Part shown: one piece after another, positions 43,291 through 52,950 of the stretch
How the letters are laid out: the number at the start of each line of letters is the position of its first letter
How positions within the stretch are numbered: the stretch's first letter is position 1
Assembly: GCF_013385425.1 (NCBI RefSeq)
Contig: NZ_JACAQA010000004.1
Location: 194,679-258,678, forward strand
Source: Pseudomonas gingeri
Lineage (GTDB): Bacteria > Pseudomonadota > Gammaproteobacteria > Pseudomonadales > Pseudomonadaceae
Length of the DNA: 64,000 bases
Reading direction: 5' to 3'
The notes under the pieces: model-generated
Seen by the model: the letters and a program-made list of their open reading frames with translations, nothing else
Told to the model about the DNA's origin: nothing
Database searches by the model: none
Program-made: the position numbers and the translations under genes

Positions 43291-43911
43291 ATGTGTGGAC
43301 GTTATGCCCTGTTTCGCTGGAACCCCACCTTCGCGGCCTTGCCCGGCTTTCCCGCCGACCAGCAGGCGCAGTGGAATATTTCGCCCAATGACTCGGTGCT
43401 GATCCTGCGTGCCGCCGAGGGGCAGCGTGAGCTGGCCCGTGCCCGCTGGGGGCTGACCCCGGCGTGGCTGACCGATCTGTCGAAGACACCGGCCCATGCC
43501 CGGGCCGAAACCCTGGCCGAGCAGCCGATGTTTCGCCAGGCGTTCCGCGAGCGGCGTTGCCTGCTGCCGGCCAACGGTTTCTACGAGTGGCGCGGAACCC
43601 AGCGCAAGCGGCCTTATTGGCTGACGCCGGCGGAAGGGTCGAGCCTGTTTTTTGCGGCGATCTGGGAGGCCTATCCGGTGGATGGGCATGTCTGGTTGAG
43701 CACCGCGGTGGTGACCCAGGCGGCGTCGAATCAGCGGCGGCCGCTGATCCTGGATGCGGCGGGGCAGGAAACCTGGTTGTCGGCGCAGGCCTCCATGACA
43801 GATTTGCAGGCGCTGCTGGCCAGCCCCCAGGCGCCCTTGCGCGAGCGGGTGCTGGCCAATCTGGTGAACGATCCGAAGCTCAATGCGCCGGAGTGCCTGA
43901 CGCCGGGTTGA
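43291..43911 (+). CDS. yedK: SRAP (YedK/HMCES) protein with altered active-site residues
   Basis: SRAP proteins form a thiazolidine crosslink between Cys2 and abasic sites in single-stranded DNA. This 206-residue protein keeps MCGRY with catalytic Cys2, the ARAETL...RRCLLPANGFYEW core and the glutamate E99. However, the Asn of the usual NARAE motif is His here (H69 in AHARAET), and the His of the usual IH-x-RRP motif is Asn (N147 in SNQRRPLIL). The pair may have exchanged places. The initiator must be removed for Cys2 to act, which fits the short side chain. The gene is monocistronic and shows no LexA box. Confidence 0.88.
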   Translation: MCGRYALFRWNPTFAALPGFPADQQAQWNISPNDSVLILRAAEGQRELARARWGLTPAWLTDLSKTPAHARAETLAEQPMFRQAFRERRCLLPANGFYEWRGTQRKRPYWLTPAEGSSLFFAAIWEAYPVDGHVWLSTAVVTQAASNQRRPLILDAAGQETWLSAQASMTDLQALLASPQAPLRERVLANLVNDPKLNAPECLTPG

Positions 43912-43923
43912 TTCGGTGAAGTC

Positions 43924-46065
43924 CTACACCCTGAACTGATTGATCAATCGCCGCTGCTGCTCCGCCAGCTTGGTCAATTGCGCACTGGCCGCGCTCGACT
44001 CGTCGGCGCCGCCCGCTACTTCATTGGCCACCTGACCGATATTGATCACGTTGCGGTTGATGTCGTCGGCCACCGCGCTCTGTTCCTCGGCCGCGCTGGC
44101 GATCTGGGTGTTCATGTCGTTGATCACCGACACCGCCTGGGTGATGCTTTCCAGCGCCTGGGCCGCCTTGGCCGCGTGCTGCACGCTTTCGTCGGTCTTG
44201 GCCTGGCTGTCTTCCATGACCTTGACCACGTCGCGGGTACCTTGCTGCAACTGCTGGATCATCGACTGGATTTCTTCCGTGGCCTTCTGGGTCTTCTGCG
44301 CCAGGTTGCGCACCTCGTCGGCCACCACCGCAAAGCCCCGGCCCTGCTCGCCGGCCCGGGCCGCTTCGATGGCGGCGTTGAGCGCCAGCAGGTTGGTCTG
44401 TTCGGCAATGCCACGGATGGCCGTCAGGATCGCATTGATGTTCTCGCTGTCCTTGGCCAGGGTCTGCACCACGCTGACCGCGCGGCCGATCTCCAGGGCC
44501 AGGGCGCCGATGGAGGTCGAGGTGTCCTTGACGATGCGCATCCCGTCGCTGGCGGCCATGTCGGCATGGCTGGCGGCCTGGGCCGCCTGGGTCGCATTGC
44601 GCGCCACGTCCTGGGCGGTGGCGGTCATTTCCTGCACGGCGGTGGCCACTTGGTCGATCTCGGCCATCTGCTTGTGCACGCCCTGGTTGGTCCGGATCGC
44701 GATATCCGCGGTGTGTTCGGAGGAGTCGCTGACACTCTGCACCGAGGTCACCACCTGGGTGATCATCGCCTGCAACTTGATCAGGAAGGTGTTGAAACCC
44801 TTGGCGATCGAGCCCAGTTCGTCGGCACGGTCGCTGGTCAGGCGCCGGGTCAGGTCGCCTTCGCCCTGGGCGATGTCGTCGAGCATGGCGACCATCTGCT
44901 TGAGGGGACGGGCGATGCCGTGACCCACCAGCCAGATCACCAACAGGCCCAGGCCAGCGATCACCAGGCCGACCATGGCCATGCCGAAGACATCGGCCTT
45001 GCGCTGGGTGTCGAGGTCGCCTTGCAGCTTGTGCAGGTCAGCCATGACGGCGTCCAGCGGCAGCTGCATCATCAGGGTCCAGCGCGCGTCGGTCTGGCCG
45101 ATGCCGAAGGGCAGGTAGAGCTCGATGGTGCCTTTGTCCTTGTCGACGTTATAGGTCACTTCGCCGCGATTGAGCTTGCCCATGGTCGCGACCTTGTCGG
45201 CCCCGAGCACGTCCCCGGCCTTCTCGCCGAATTTGCTTGAGTCCTTGGTGTAGGCCACCAGGCGACCGTTGCTGCCCACCAGCGCCATGTTGCCGGCACC
45301 GCCATAGAGTTTCTGGTTGGCGGCCAGCAGCATGTCCTGGATGAAGTTCACCGACAGGTCGGCGCCGACGATGCCCTGGAACGCGCCGTTGAGCAGGATC
45401 GGTTGGATAAAGGAGGCAAGCATGACCATCTTGTCGCCGACCTTGTAGGGCGCCGGGTCGATCACGCAGGACTTCCTGGTTTCCTTGGAGCACAGGTAGT
45501 ACTCGCTGGCGCGGATGCCGGTGGAGAGCAGTTTCTGGTCGTCCACATCCACCAGGCTCGACTCGCCGAGGGTGCCGTCGTCGTTACGGAACCACCAGGG
45601 CAGGAAGCGGCCGTCCTTGGGGTCGATACCGGCGACCTTGGTGTCGACATAGGCGGCGTCGTTGTGGTCCAGGGCGTTCTTTTCCCAGCCGATATAGGTG
45701 CCGAGAATCTTCGGGTTCTGCTGGACGTTTTCCTTGACCAGGCTGATCAGTTGTTCGCGGCTGAGGCTCAAGGCGGGCTTGCCGTCGGCGCCGGTGGTGC
45801 CGATCAGGCTGTTGACCCGGACCAGGCCGCCGGCAATCAGCAGCGGCGCTTCGAGTTCGCGCTGGATCTGGCTGACCTGGGTGCGGGCCAGCGCATCCAG
45901 GCGCTGCTGGATCACCTGTTCGAATTGCGCCTGGGTGCGCTGTTGCACCATGTCCTGGGTCCTGGCCCCGGAAAACAGGGCGTAGACCACCAGGGCCCCG
46001 ACCACGCTGAGGATAATGGCCCCGGCCAGGGCCGCGACGGAAAACTGGATCGACTTGAATTTCAT
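43924..46065 (-). CDS. dCache methyl-accepting chemotaxis protein (PctD/PA4633-like)
   Basis: This 713-residue chemoreceptor has an N-terminal transmembrane helix (about 8-30), a periplasmic double-Cache domain to about 350 including [24 protein letters not shown] and an S-S pair of cysteines, and a second membrane helix near 358-380. A HAMP domain and the signalling hairpin ([38 protein letters not shown] near 550-590) follow. No C-terminal CheR pentapeptide is present. Its place beside the SRAP-CPXCG-mqo block matches PA4633, which I recall as a choline/acetylcholine receptor; the ligand here is inferred. The ATG at 46065 starts the first helix. Confidence 0.87.
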   Translation of the reverse strand: MKFKSIQFSVAALAGAIILSVVGALVVYALFSGARTQDMVQQRTQAQFEQVIQQRLDALARTQVSQIQRELEAPLLIAGGLVRVNSLIGTTGADGKPALSLSREQLISLVKENVQQNPKILGTYIGWEKNALDHNDAAYVDTKVAGIDPKDGRFLPWWFRNDDGTLGESSLVDVDDQKLLSTGIRASEYYLCSKETRKSCVIDPAPYKVGDKMVMLASFIQPILLNGAFQGIVGADLSVNFIQDMLLAANQKLYGGAGNMALVGSNGRLVAYTKDSSKFGEKAGDVLGADKVATMGKLNRGEVTYNVDKDKGTIELYLPFGIGQTDARWTLMMQLPLDAVMADLHKLQGDLDTQRKADVFGMAMVGLVIAGLGLLVIWLVGHGIARPLKQMVAMLDDIAQGEGDLTRRLTSDRADELGSIAKGFNTFLIKLQAMITQVVTSVQSVSDSSEHTADIAIRTNQGVHKQMAEIDQVATAVQEMTATAQDVARNATQAAQAASHADMAASDGMRIVKDTSTSIGALALEIGRAVSVVQTLAKDSENINAILTAIRGIAEQTNLLALNAAIEAARAGEQGRGFAVVADEVRNLAQKTQKATEEIQSMIQQLQQGTRDVVKVMEDSQAKTDESVQHAAKAAQALESITQAVSVINDMNTQIASAAEEQSAVADDINRNVINIGQVANEVAGGADESSAASAQLTKLAEQQRRLINQFRV

Positions 46066-46340
46066 GGGAGCCCCGGACGCAAGGAGTGACAACTGCCAAT
46101 TTGTATCGGCCGGGCTTTTCACAGGCATGAGGGGCGGTCGCTGAAATGGCTGTTTTGAATGTGTCTGTGTCGCAAATGGATAGGTGCGGGATGTGGTTCG
46201 CCGTGGCTTGGGCGGGTTTATGAATCTTTTCCTACGAAACGTGCGGGATGTATCCGAAGTTGATGTGCTACACGTCGTTTGTATCTGGTATTGATACAAA
46301 TCACCGCCTAGGATAGCCGCAGTCTTCAAGGAGAGTGTTC

Positions 46341-47159
46341 ATGGCTAGAGCTTGGGTGTTGGGCGCGTTGAGCGCGAGTTTGCTGTTGGGCGGGTGCCAG
46401 GCTGTCAACACCACCAACGGTGGGGCGGTCGGGGTTGAGCGCAAGCAGTACATGTTCAGCCTGCTGTCGAGCCAGCAAGTCGACCAGATGTACGCGCAGT
46501 CGTATCAGAAGACCCTGGGGGAGGCGGGTGGCAAGGGCGTTCTGGACAAGACCAGCGCCAATGCCAAGCGGGTCCAGGCGATCGCCAAGCGCCTGATCGC
46601 CCAGGCGCCGACCTTCCGTCCGGATTCGGCGCAATGGCAGTGGGAGGTCAATCTGATCAAGAGTGACGAGCTCAATGCCAACTGCGGTCCTGGCGGCAAG
46701 ATCATCTTTTACAGTGGCCTGATCGATAAGCTCAAGCTGAGTGACGACGAGATTGCCGCGGTGATGGGTCATGAAATTGCCCACGCCTTGCGCGAGCACG
46801 GGCGTGAAGCGATGTCCAAGGCTTATGGGGTCGAGATGGCGAAGCAGGGCGCGGGCGCCTTGTTCGGCCTGGGACAGGACAGCCTGGCGCTGGCCGATAC
46901 CGTGGCCAACTACGGCATGACCTTGCCCAACAGCCGGGCCAATGAGAACGAGGCGGACCTGATCGGCCTGGAGCTGGCGGCTCGCGCCGGCTACAACCCG
47001 AACGCGGCCATCAGCCTGTGGAACAAGATGGGCAAGGCGGCTGAAGGCGCACCGCCGGAGTTCATGAGCACCCACCCGGCGTCCGATAGTCGTATTGCTT
47101 CGTTGGAGGCAGCGATTCCGAAGGTGATGCCGTTGTATCAGCAGGCCAGGAAGTCCTGA
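46341..47159 (+). CDS. loiP: M48-family metalloprotease lipoprotein (LoiP-like)
   Basis: This 272-residue zinc protease acts in the periplasm, attached to the outer membrane. The lipobox LLGGC places the modified cysteine at residue 19. The zinc motif is HEIAH at 144-148, with the third ligand in the ENEADLIGL segment. The C terminus (STHPASDSRIASLE) is typical of M48 peptidases of the LoiP/BepA group. AAGGAGAG lies 5 nt before the ATG, which decides the start against a GTG two codons earlier. Confidence 0.88.
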   Translation: MARAWVLGALSASLLLGGCQAVNTTNGGAVGVERKQYMFSLLSSQQVDQMYAQSYQKTLGEAGGKGVLDKTSANAKRVQAIAKRLIAQAPTFRPDSAQWQWEVNLIKSDELNANCGPGGKIIFYSGLIDKLKLSDDEIAAVMGHEIAHALREHGREAMSKAYGVEMAKQGAGALFGLGQDSLALADTVANYGMTLPNSRANENEADLIGLELAARAGYNPNAAISLWNKMGKAAEGAPPEFMSTHPASDSRIASLEAAIPKVMPLYQQARKS

Positions 47160-47162
47160 CCC

Positions 47163-47196
47163 TGTGTAGCGAGAGGGCAAACCCTCTCGCCACAAG
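47163..47196. repeat. Small palindromic repeat between loiP and the GDT1 gene
   Basis: GCGAGAGGG-CAAA-CCCTCTCGC forms a 9-bp perfect hairpin flanked by TGTA and CACA, a known-looking pseudomonad intergenic repeat. It lies between convergent genes and might also act as a weak terminator. Confidence 0.6.
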
Positions 47197-47205
47197 GAAC
47201 CTGCT

Positions 47206-47790
47206 TTAGATCCAGCCGCTGCTCTGCATCGCCTTGTACACCGCGACCACCGCGAGGATGAAGAACGCTGTCGCCGCCAGCCGGCGGATCAGGGTCAGCG
47301 GCAGTTTGTCGGCGGCGAAGTTGCCCGCCAGTACCACCGGGACGTTGGCAATCAGCATGCCCAGGGTGGTGCCGATGATCACCAGCCACAGCTCCGGATA
47401 CTGCGCCGCCAGCATCACCGTGGCGATCTGGGTCTTGTCACCGATTTCCGCGAGGAAGAACGCGATCAGGGTGGTCAGGAACGGGCCGAACTTGCGCGCC
47501 GTGGTGGTCTCGTCATCGTCGATCTTGTCCGGCACCAGGGTCCACAGGGCGGTGGCGGTAAAGCTCGCCGCGAGGATCCAGTGCAGCACCGCATCGGAGA
47601 AGAAACTGCCGAACCAGGCGCCTACCGCGCCGGCTGCCGCATGGTTGGCCAGGGTTGCCGCGACAATACCGGCAATGATCGGCCAGGGCTTGCGAAAGCG
47701 TGCAGCGAGAATGAGCGCGAGCAGCTGCGTCTTGTCGCCGATTTCGGCCAAGGCAACGATTGCAGTGGGGACGAGCAGGGAGTCCAGCAT
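47206..47790 (-). CDS. GDT1/UPF0016 family cation exporter, probably for manganese
   Basis: This 194-residue membrane protein has the family's two E-x-G-D-K-T motifs, EIGDKT at 16-21 and 115-120, each followed by a hydrophobic helix, and about six membrane segments overall. GDT1/MneA relatives export Mn2+ (or exchange Ca2+/H+). The upstream yybP-ykoY manganese riboswitch strongly supports a manganese role. A TTAGGA ribosome site lies 7 nt before the ATG, next to a segment that can be sequestered. Confidence 0.92.
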   Translation of the reverse strand: MLDSLLVPTAIVALAEIGDKTQLLALILAARFRKPWPIIAGIVAATLANHAAAGAVGAWFGSFFSDAVLHWILAASFTATALWTLVPDKIDDDETTTARKFGPFLTTLIAFFLAEIGDKTQIATVMLAAQYPELWLVIIGTTLGMLIANVPVVLAGNFAADKLPLTLIRRLAATAFFILAVVAVYKAMQSSGWI

Positions 47791-47803
47791 CAGGTTTTCC
47801 TAA

Positions 47804-47869
47804 GGGGCGGGTCGACACGGCTATGACACGTACAGCCTCCCCGCCCCGGGTAAGGTGTTCGTGTCATAG
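47804..47869 (-). promoter_or_regulatory. Expression platform of the manganese riboswitch
   Basis: On the minus strand four segments occur in the order CTATGACACG (47869-47860), GGGGCGGG (47847-47840), CGTGTCATAG (47830-47821) and CCCGCCCC (47811-47804). First pairs with third and second pairs with fourth, and the two helices exclude each other unless a pseudoknot forms. The last segment abuts the TTAGGA ribosome site. No T tract is seen, so translational control is likelier than termination. Confidence 0.6.
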
Positions 47870-47992
47870 GTCTTGTCAAACCCTGGGCCCGTCTGTGCGG
47901 ACCGTGGGTCGCATGCGCCATGGCCTGTTGACCAAGTATGTTGACGCATGCCGGACGAGCGTGGCGCTCGTGGGAGACTACTCCCCTAGGAC
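47861..47992 (-). ncRNA. yybP-ykoY manganese riboswitch aptamer
   Basis: On the minus strand the leader contains the conserved GGGGAGTAG at its 5' end, GTCAACATACTTGGTCAACA in the middle and GACAAGACC near the 3' end. These are the invariant blocks of the yybP-ykoY class. Variable hairpins (GAGCGCCACGCTC and others) lie between. It sits about 70 nt upstream of a predicted manganese exporter, the expected context. High Mn2+ should favour expression. Confidence 0.88.
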
Positions 47993-48038
47993 GGAGCGGA
48001 TTCTGCCTAGGCGGAATCCATTGCGCAAGCCTTCTTTT

Positions 48039-49037
48039 TCAACCGCGCTTGGCGCTGTAGACCCGGAAGCCCTGTCCTTCGGCCTTGGTCACGCAGCGTC
48101 CGAGATGCTCTTCGATCAGTGGCTGATAACGTAGGAAACTGTTCGCCACCAGCCGAAGTTCGCCGCCGTTTTTCAGATGTTTTGCTGCTTTTCGCAACAA
48201 ATTCTCCGTCGCCAGATAATCGGTGTGGACCCCGACATGGAACGGCGGATTGCTCAGGATCGCACTCAAACCCATGGGCGCGGCGTCGATGCCATCACCG
48301 GTCAGGACCTCAGCGTCGAGGCCGTTGGCGGCCAGGGTCAGGCGACTGCTGGCGGTGGCAAAAGCGTCGACGTCGAGCAGGATCACGTGGTTGTGCGGGT
48401 AACGCCGCTTCACGGCCGCGCCGAGGACACCGGCGCCGCAACCGAAGTCCAGCAGGTTGCCGCTCGGCAGTTTGTCCAGGTGTTCCAGCAACAGGGCACT
48501 GCCGCGATCCAGCCGGCCGTGGCTGAATACCCCGGGTAGGCTGACCACCTTGAGCGACCCTTCGGCCAGGTCCAGCTGGTAATGTTGCGCCAGGCTTTCC
48601 AGCGTTTTGGCGACCGGTGCTTCGGCCACGGTGACCTGCCACAGCTGGCAATGTCGGGCGCTGTCGAGCTTGCGCGGCTTGCCGAAGGGGTTGAGCTGCT
48701 TGGCCGCGCCTTCGATACCGCTGCGTTTTTCCCCGACCAGGAACACCTCGCCACCCGGCAGGCGCGAGGCGATGGCGTTGAGCAGGTAGTCGGTCAGGTC
48801 CTTGGACTTGGGCAGGAACACCACGGCGCTGTCGAACGGGATCTCGGGGATATGCACGCCAAAATGGCTGCGGCCTTCGAAGCGCGCCTCCAATGCCGCC
48901 TGATCGCCGGCGTGCCAGCACCAGCCGTGGGCGTTGGGCAGGCGTCCGAGCAGGTCGTCGGCGGGCAGCCCGGCGAGCAACAGCTTGCCCTGGAAATAAT
49001 CGGCCTGACGAAGCAGTACTTCACTGCGCGGATCCAT
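48039..49037 (-). CDS. rsmC: 16S rRNA (guanine-1207-N2) methyltransferase
   Basis: RsmC methylates G1207 of 16S rRNA in the 30S subunit using SAM. The protein has 332 residues in two related domains; the C-terminal one is catalytic with the SAM loop [12 protein letters not shown] at about 199-206 and the target-base motif NPPFH at 263-267. The ATG at 49037 begins [15 protein letters not shown] and has GGGAG upstream, so it is preferred to the start 12 codons earlier. It lies 32 nt downstream of hprA on the same strand. Confidence 0.93.
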   Translation of the reverse strand: MDPRSEVLLRQADYFQGKLLLAGLPADDLLGRLPNAHGWCWHAGDQAALEARFEGRSHFGVHIPEIPFDSAVVFLPKSKDLTDYLLNAIASRLPGGEVFLVGEKRSGIEGAAKQLNPFGKPRKLDSARHCQLWQVTVAEAPVAKTLESLAQHYQLDLAEGSLKVVSLPGVFSHGRLDRGSALLLEHLDKLPSGNLLDFGCGAGVLGAAVKRRYPHNHVILLDVDAFATASSRLTLAANGLDAEVLTGDGIDAAPMGLSAILSNPPFHVGVHTDYLATENLLRKAAKHLKNGGELRLVANSFLRYQPLIEEHLGRCVTKAEGQGFRVYSAKRG

Positions 49038-49069
49038 GGTCTGCTCCCTGAAAAAAGTGCCGCAGTCTA

Positions 49070-50035
49070 TCAACTGACAACCCGCAACGCTGCCCCGTTG
49101 AAGAAACCCAGGGCGTTTTCCGCCAACTGGCCGACAATTCGTTGCCGGGCCTCGCGGCTGCCCCAGGCGTTGTGGGGGGTGACGATCAGGCGCGGAATGT
49201 CGCCGGCCAGCAGTGGGTTGCCGTTGGTTGGCGGTTCGACGCTCAGCACATCGGTGGCGGCGCCGCCCAGGTGGCCGCTGCGCAGGGCGTCGGCCAGGGC
49301 CAGTTCGTCGATCAGGCCGCCGCGGGCGGTGTTGACCACAAAGGCCCCGGGCTTGAGCTGCGCGAGTTCCGTGGCACCGATAAAGTGGCGGGTGTATTCG
49401 TTGAGCGGGCAGTGCAGGGTCAGCGCATCGACCTGCGGCAGCAATTGTTCCAGCGGCACGCGATCGGCCCGGGCCGGGCGACCGGGAATCTGCCCGAGCA
49501 GCACACGCATGCCAAAGGCTTCCGCCAGCCGCGCCACCGCGCCGCCGAGTTCGCCATGGCCGAGCAGGCCGAGGGTCTTGCCCTCCAGCTCGACAATCGG
49601 GAAGTCCAGCAGGCAGAACTGCTTGGCCTGTTGCCAGCGACCTTCACCGACGGCTTTCTGGTAATCGGTCAGGCGCGTGGCCAGGGCCAGCAGCAACATC
49701 AGGGTGTGCTGGGCCACCGACGGCGTGCCATAACCCTGGCAATTGCTCACGGTAATGCCCTGGGCGCGGGCGGCGGCCAGGTCGACATTGTTGGTGCCGG
49801 TGGCGCTGATCAGGATCAGCTTCAACTCGGGGCAGGCGGCCAGGGTGGCGGCGGTCAACGGGACCTTGTTGCTGATGGCGACGCTGGCGCCTTTCAGGTG
49901 TTCGATGACCGTCTCCGGCGTGGTCGTGGCATACAGGCACAGCTCGTCGAAGCAGGCCCGCAGCGGATCGAGGTCAAGATCGCCGAGATCCAGGGAAGGG
50001 TGATCGAGAAATACCGCGCGGCGGGAGTTGCTCAT
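49070..50035 (-). CDS. hprA: D-2-hydroxyacid dehydrogenase, glycerate dehydrogenase type
   Basis: This NAD(P)-dependent enzyme probably reduces hydroxypyruvate to D-glycerate. It has 321 residues. The NAD-binding loop [25 protein letters not shown], the catalytic Arg ([10 protein letters not shown]), the Glu and the His in TPHNAWGS are all present. The sequence resembles HprA of pseudomonads (PA4626 position next to rsmC). The ATG at 50035 has AAAGG 8 nt upstream; the longer frame adds 19 non-homologous residues. Confidence 0.9.
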   Translation of the reverse strand: MSNSRRAVFLDHPSLDLGDLDLDPLRACFDELCLYATTTPETVIEHLKGASVAISNKVPLTAATLAACPELKLILISATGTNNVDLAAARAQGITVSNCQGYGTPSVAQHTLMLLLALATRLTDYQKAVGEGRWQQAKQFCLLDFPIVELEGKTLGLLGHGELGGAVARLAEAFGMRVLLGQIPGRPARADRVPLEQLLPQVDALTLHCPLNEYTRHFIGATELAQLKPGAFVVNTARGGLIDELALADALRSGHLGGAATDVLSVEPPTNGNPLLAGDIPRLIVTPHNAWGSREARQRIVGQLAENALGFFNGAALRVVS

Positions 50036-50118
50036 CAACTGTACCTTTTGTGCTATTGGATGAACGCGTAAGGTGACGAGCCTAACAGACATATTCAGTT
50101 ACCGAGGAGCCCATCGCC

Positions 50119-50754
50119 GTGTCCATCTACTTGACGGAATTCCTGACCGTTGCCCTGATTCACCTGCTGGCGGTGGCCAGTCCCGGCCCGGACTTTGCCG
50201 TGGTGGTGCGCGAGAGCGTGACCCATGGTCGACGTGCCGGCACCTGGACCGCGCTGGGCGTCGGCACGGCGATTTTCCTGCATGTGGGCTACTCGCTGCT
50301 GGGGATCGGCCTGATCGTGTCGCAATCGATCGTGCTGTTCAACGCCTTGAAATGGCTGGCGGCGGCCTACCTGCTGTACATCGGCTTCAAGGCCATCCGC
50401 GCCAAGCCGGCCCAGCCGGTGAGCGACGAGCTGGCCTTGCAGGTCGGTGAGCGCACCGCGCGCGGCGCCTTCACCTCGGGCTTCGTGACCAATGGCCTGA
50501 ACCCCAAGGCCACGCTGTTTTTCCTCTCGCTGTTCACCGTGGTGATCAACCCGCACACGCCGCTACTGGTCCAGGCCGGCTACGGCGTTTACCTGGCCGT
50601 GGCCACCGCGCTGTGGTTCTGCCTGGTGGCGATGCTGTTCAGCCAGCAGCGTGTACGCGCCGGTTTCGCCCGCATGGGCCACTGGTTCGACCGGACCATG
50701 GGCGCGGTGCTGATCGCCATCGGCGTGAAGCTGGCCTTCACCGAGATGCATTGA
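50119..50754 (+). CDS. LysE/RhtB-family amino-acid exporter, GTG start
   Basis: This 211-residue inner-membrane exporter has six hydrophobic segments and the family signature at the N terminus (FLTVALIHLLAVASPGPDFAVVVRESVTHGRRAGTWTALGV). Asn-Pro residues in TNGLNPKATLFFLSLF complete the LysE pattern. The start is GTG at 50119 with GAGGAG upstream; no nearby ATG fits. Its 3' end overlaps the convergent AraC gene by 17 nt. The exported amino acid is unknown. Confidence 0.9.
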   Translation: MSIYLTEFLTVALIHLLAVASPGPDFAVVVRESVTHGRRAGTWTALGVGTAIFLHVGYSLLGIGLIVSQSIVLFNALKWLAAAYLLYIGFKAIRAKPAQPVSDELALQVGERTARGAFTSGFVTNGLNPKATLFFLSLFTVVINPHTPLLVQAGYGVYLAVATALWFCLVAMLFSQQRVRAGFARMGHWFDRTMGAVLIAIGVKLAFTEMH

Positions 50755-51511
50755 TCGAGCTGAACTGGTTCAGGGCATTCAGGTAGTCCCGCGGGTTGTC
50801 GCCAAGCAGGCGACGAAACATCGAACTGAAGGCCCGGGCGCTGCCATAGCCCAACACCTTGGCCACGTGCTGCACGCTTTCCCCGGCGATCAGGCGTGGC
50901 AAGGCCTCCATCAGGCGCAGTTGCTGGCGCCAGGCATTGAAATTCATCCGTACTTGCTGCTGGAACAGCCGCGCCAGGGTCCGGGTACTGGCGCCGACCT
51001 GCTGTGCCCAGTCTTCCAGGCTGTTGGGGTGGTCCGGGGTTTCCAGCAGGGCCAGGCAGATCCGTTGCAGGCGCCGGTCCGTCGGCATCGGGATATGCAG
51101 CGGCAGGTTCTCCAGGGCCGCCAGTTCCTCCAGCATAAGCTGCTGGATCAGCGGGTTTTTCGCCTGTTCCGGGCCTTGCACCGCACGCACGATCAACTCC
51201 CGCAGCAACGGCGTCACCGCCAGCACACAGCAACCGTGGAGGTTGGCCGGGGAATACTCGGCGGCGATAAATAACGACCGCATGCGCACTTCGCCGCTCA
51301 TGAAAATCTCATGCTCGACCCAGGGCGGAATCCACACGGCGCGGGTTGGCGGGATGATCCACGCGCCTTCGGCGGTGACCAGGCGCATGACCCCGCACAC
51401 GGCATAGAGCAACTGCGCTTCCTGATGGACGTGCAGTTCCTGGTGTGCGCCGTCGACGTAGTCGCGGGGATAGGCGCTGACTGGGCCGTGTAGGAAGTGG
51501 CTGATTAACAT
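50738..51511 (-). CDS. AraC-family transcriptional regulator
   Basis: This 257-residue regulator has an N-terminal cupin-like sensor domain (HQELHVHQEAQLLYAVCGVMRLVTAEGAWIIPPTRAVWIPPWVEHE) and C-terminal double helix-turn-helix (about 160-257: LEDWAQQVGASTRTLARLFQQQ... and VQHVAKVLGYGSARAFSSMFRRLLGDNPRDYL). The N-terminal AraC_binding type with W-I-P-P motif is common in regulators of adjacent efflux genes. It is divergent from the MFS gene at 51618, its likely target. The ATG at 51511 lacks a strong ribosome site. Confidence 0.9.
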   Translation of the reverse strand: MLISHFLHGPVSAYPRDYVDGAHQELHVHQEAQLLYAVCGVMRLVTAEGAWIIPPTRAVWIPPWVEHEIFMSGEVRMRSLFIAAEYSPANLHGCCVLAVTPLLRELIVRAVQGPEQAKNPLIQQLMLEELAALENLPLHIPMPTDRRLQRICLALLETPDHPNSLEDWAQQVGASTRTLARLFQQQVRMNFNAWRQQLRLMEALPRLIAGESVQHVAKVLGYGSARAFSSMFRRLLGDNPRDYLNALNQFSSINASR

Positions 51512-51617
51512 GTCCGATTCTACAAGTCTGTCTGGTTTGATGAGTTTGTTGGCAGAAATACGTTTTGTCGCCAACTTAGCATAACGGACCGATAACAATC
51601 CTGACGTGTGTGCCGCG

Positions 51618-52802
51618 ATGAACCAACCCCGAAACGTAATCCGCTACATCAATGCCGCCCATGTGATCGACCACATGTTCATGCTGATTTATCCCGCCGC
51701 CGTGCTTGGCATGGGCCAGGCCTTCGGTCTCGACTTCGCCCAGATGATCGGCCTGTCCCTGGGCGGCTTCATTGCCTTCGGCGCCTGTTCGCTGCCGGCC
51801 GGCTGGCTGGGGGACCACTGGAGCCGGCGGAGCATGATGCTGCTGTTCTTCTTCGGCATCGGCGCCGCATCGATCTTTACCGGCCTGAGCAGCACGGCAC
51901 CGATGCTGACCCTGGGGCTGACCCTGGTGGGCGTCTTCGCCGCGATCTACCACCCGGTGGGCACGGCGATGCTGGTCAGCTACGCGCAGAACCGTGGCCG
52001 TGAAATCGGCGTCAACGGCATGTGGGGCAACCTCGGCGTGGCGTTTTCGGCGCTGGTCACCGGCTTTCTGGTGGCGCAGTTCGGCTGGCGTTCGGCGTTT
52101 ATCCTGCCGGGGGCGGTGTCGATCATCCTCGGTGTGCTGTTTGCCTTGCAGGTCCGCGAAGAACCGATCCCGCTGCAGCCCCATGTGAAACTGCGCAACG
52201 CCAGCGGCCAGCAGATCTCCATGATCATGGTGTTCAGCGTCCTGGCGCTGGTCACGGCCACCGGCGGGGTGGTGTTCAATGCCACCACCATGACCTACCC
52301 GAAACTGTTCCAGGAGCGCCTGCATGAGTGGCTCGCTTCGCCGCAGTTGCTCGGGGTGATCGTCAGCCTGGCCTACGCCTTTGGCGCGGTGGCGCAGTTG
52401 AGCATCGGGCGGATGCTCGACCGCATGAGCCTGAAGTGGCCGTTCGTGGTGCTGACCCTGTGCCAGGCACCCTTGCTGTTCGGCCTGGCCTACGTCGACG
52501 GCCTGTTGGTGATGGTCCTGGGCGCGGCGCTGATGTTCGTGGTGTTCGGCCAGGTGACGGTGAATGATGCGATGGTCGCCAATTTTGTCGCGCCGCAGTG
52601 GCAATCGCGGGTCTTTGCCTTGCGCTACTGCCTGTCGTTCGGGGCCAGCGCGACGGCCATTCCATTGATCGCCTTTGTCGAACCGCGCCAGGGTTTTGCC
52701 GGTCTGTACCTGATCCTCGCGGGCTTTGCCGCACTGACCTTTGTCGCCGCGCTGGTGTTTCCGCGCACCCCGGCCCAGCAGCCCGCCGGACAGCCGGCCT
52801 GA
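51618..52802 (+). CDS. MFS transporter (fosmidomycin-resistance/NreB-like type)
   Basis: This 394-residue major facilitator has about twelve membrane segments. The N terminus (MNQPRNVIRYINAAHVIDHMFMLIYPAAVLGMGQAFGLDFAQMIGL) with its H-x-x-D-H-M-F pattern resembles the Fsr-type MFS group. The loop 2-3 motif is AGWLGDHWSRRSMM. The ATG at 51618 was chosen; a GTG at 51606 is in frame, and neither has a strong ribosome site. It is divergent from the AraC regulator (106 nt), which probably controls it. The substrate is unknown. Confidence 0.85.
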   Translation: MNQPRNVIRYINAAHVIDHMFMLIYPAAVLGMGQAFGLDFAQMIGLSLGGFIAFGACSLPAGWLGDHWSRRSMMLLFFFGIGAASIFTGLSSTAPMLTLGLTLVGVFAAIYHPVGTAMLVSYAQNRGREIGVNGMWGNLGVAFSALVTGFLVAQFGWRSAFILPGAVSIILGVLFALQVREEPIPLQPHVKLRNASGQQISMIMVFSVLALVTATGGVVFNATTMTYPKLFQERLHEWLASPQLLGVIVSLAYAFGAVAQLSIGRMLDRMSLKWPFVVLTLCQAPLLFGLAYVDGLLVMVLGAALMFVVFGQVTVNDAMVANFVAPQWQSRVFALRYCLSFGASATAIPLIAFVEPRQGFAGLYLILAGFAALTFVAALVFPRTPAQQPAGQPA

Positions 52803-52950
52803 GCCTTGGCGAAGGTTTCCGTGGGTGCTGGCTGTGAGCTAGCACTCACGTTCGTCTGCAAATCATTCCTTTGGGTGATTTAGTGGATGCGCGGTGGCTC
52901 TAGAGTGCCTATCTTTAGCTTCGACCGTGCAGACAGACCAAGGAAGCTCC

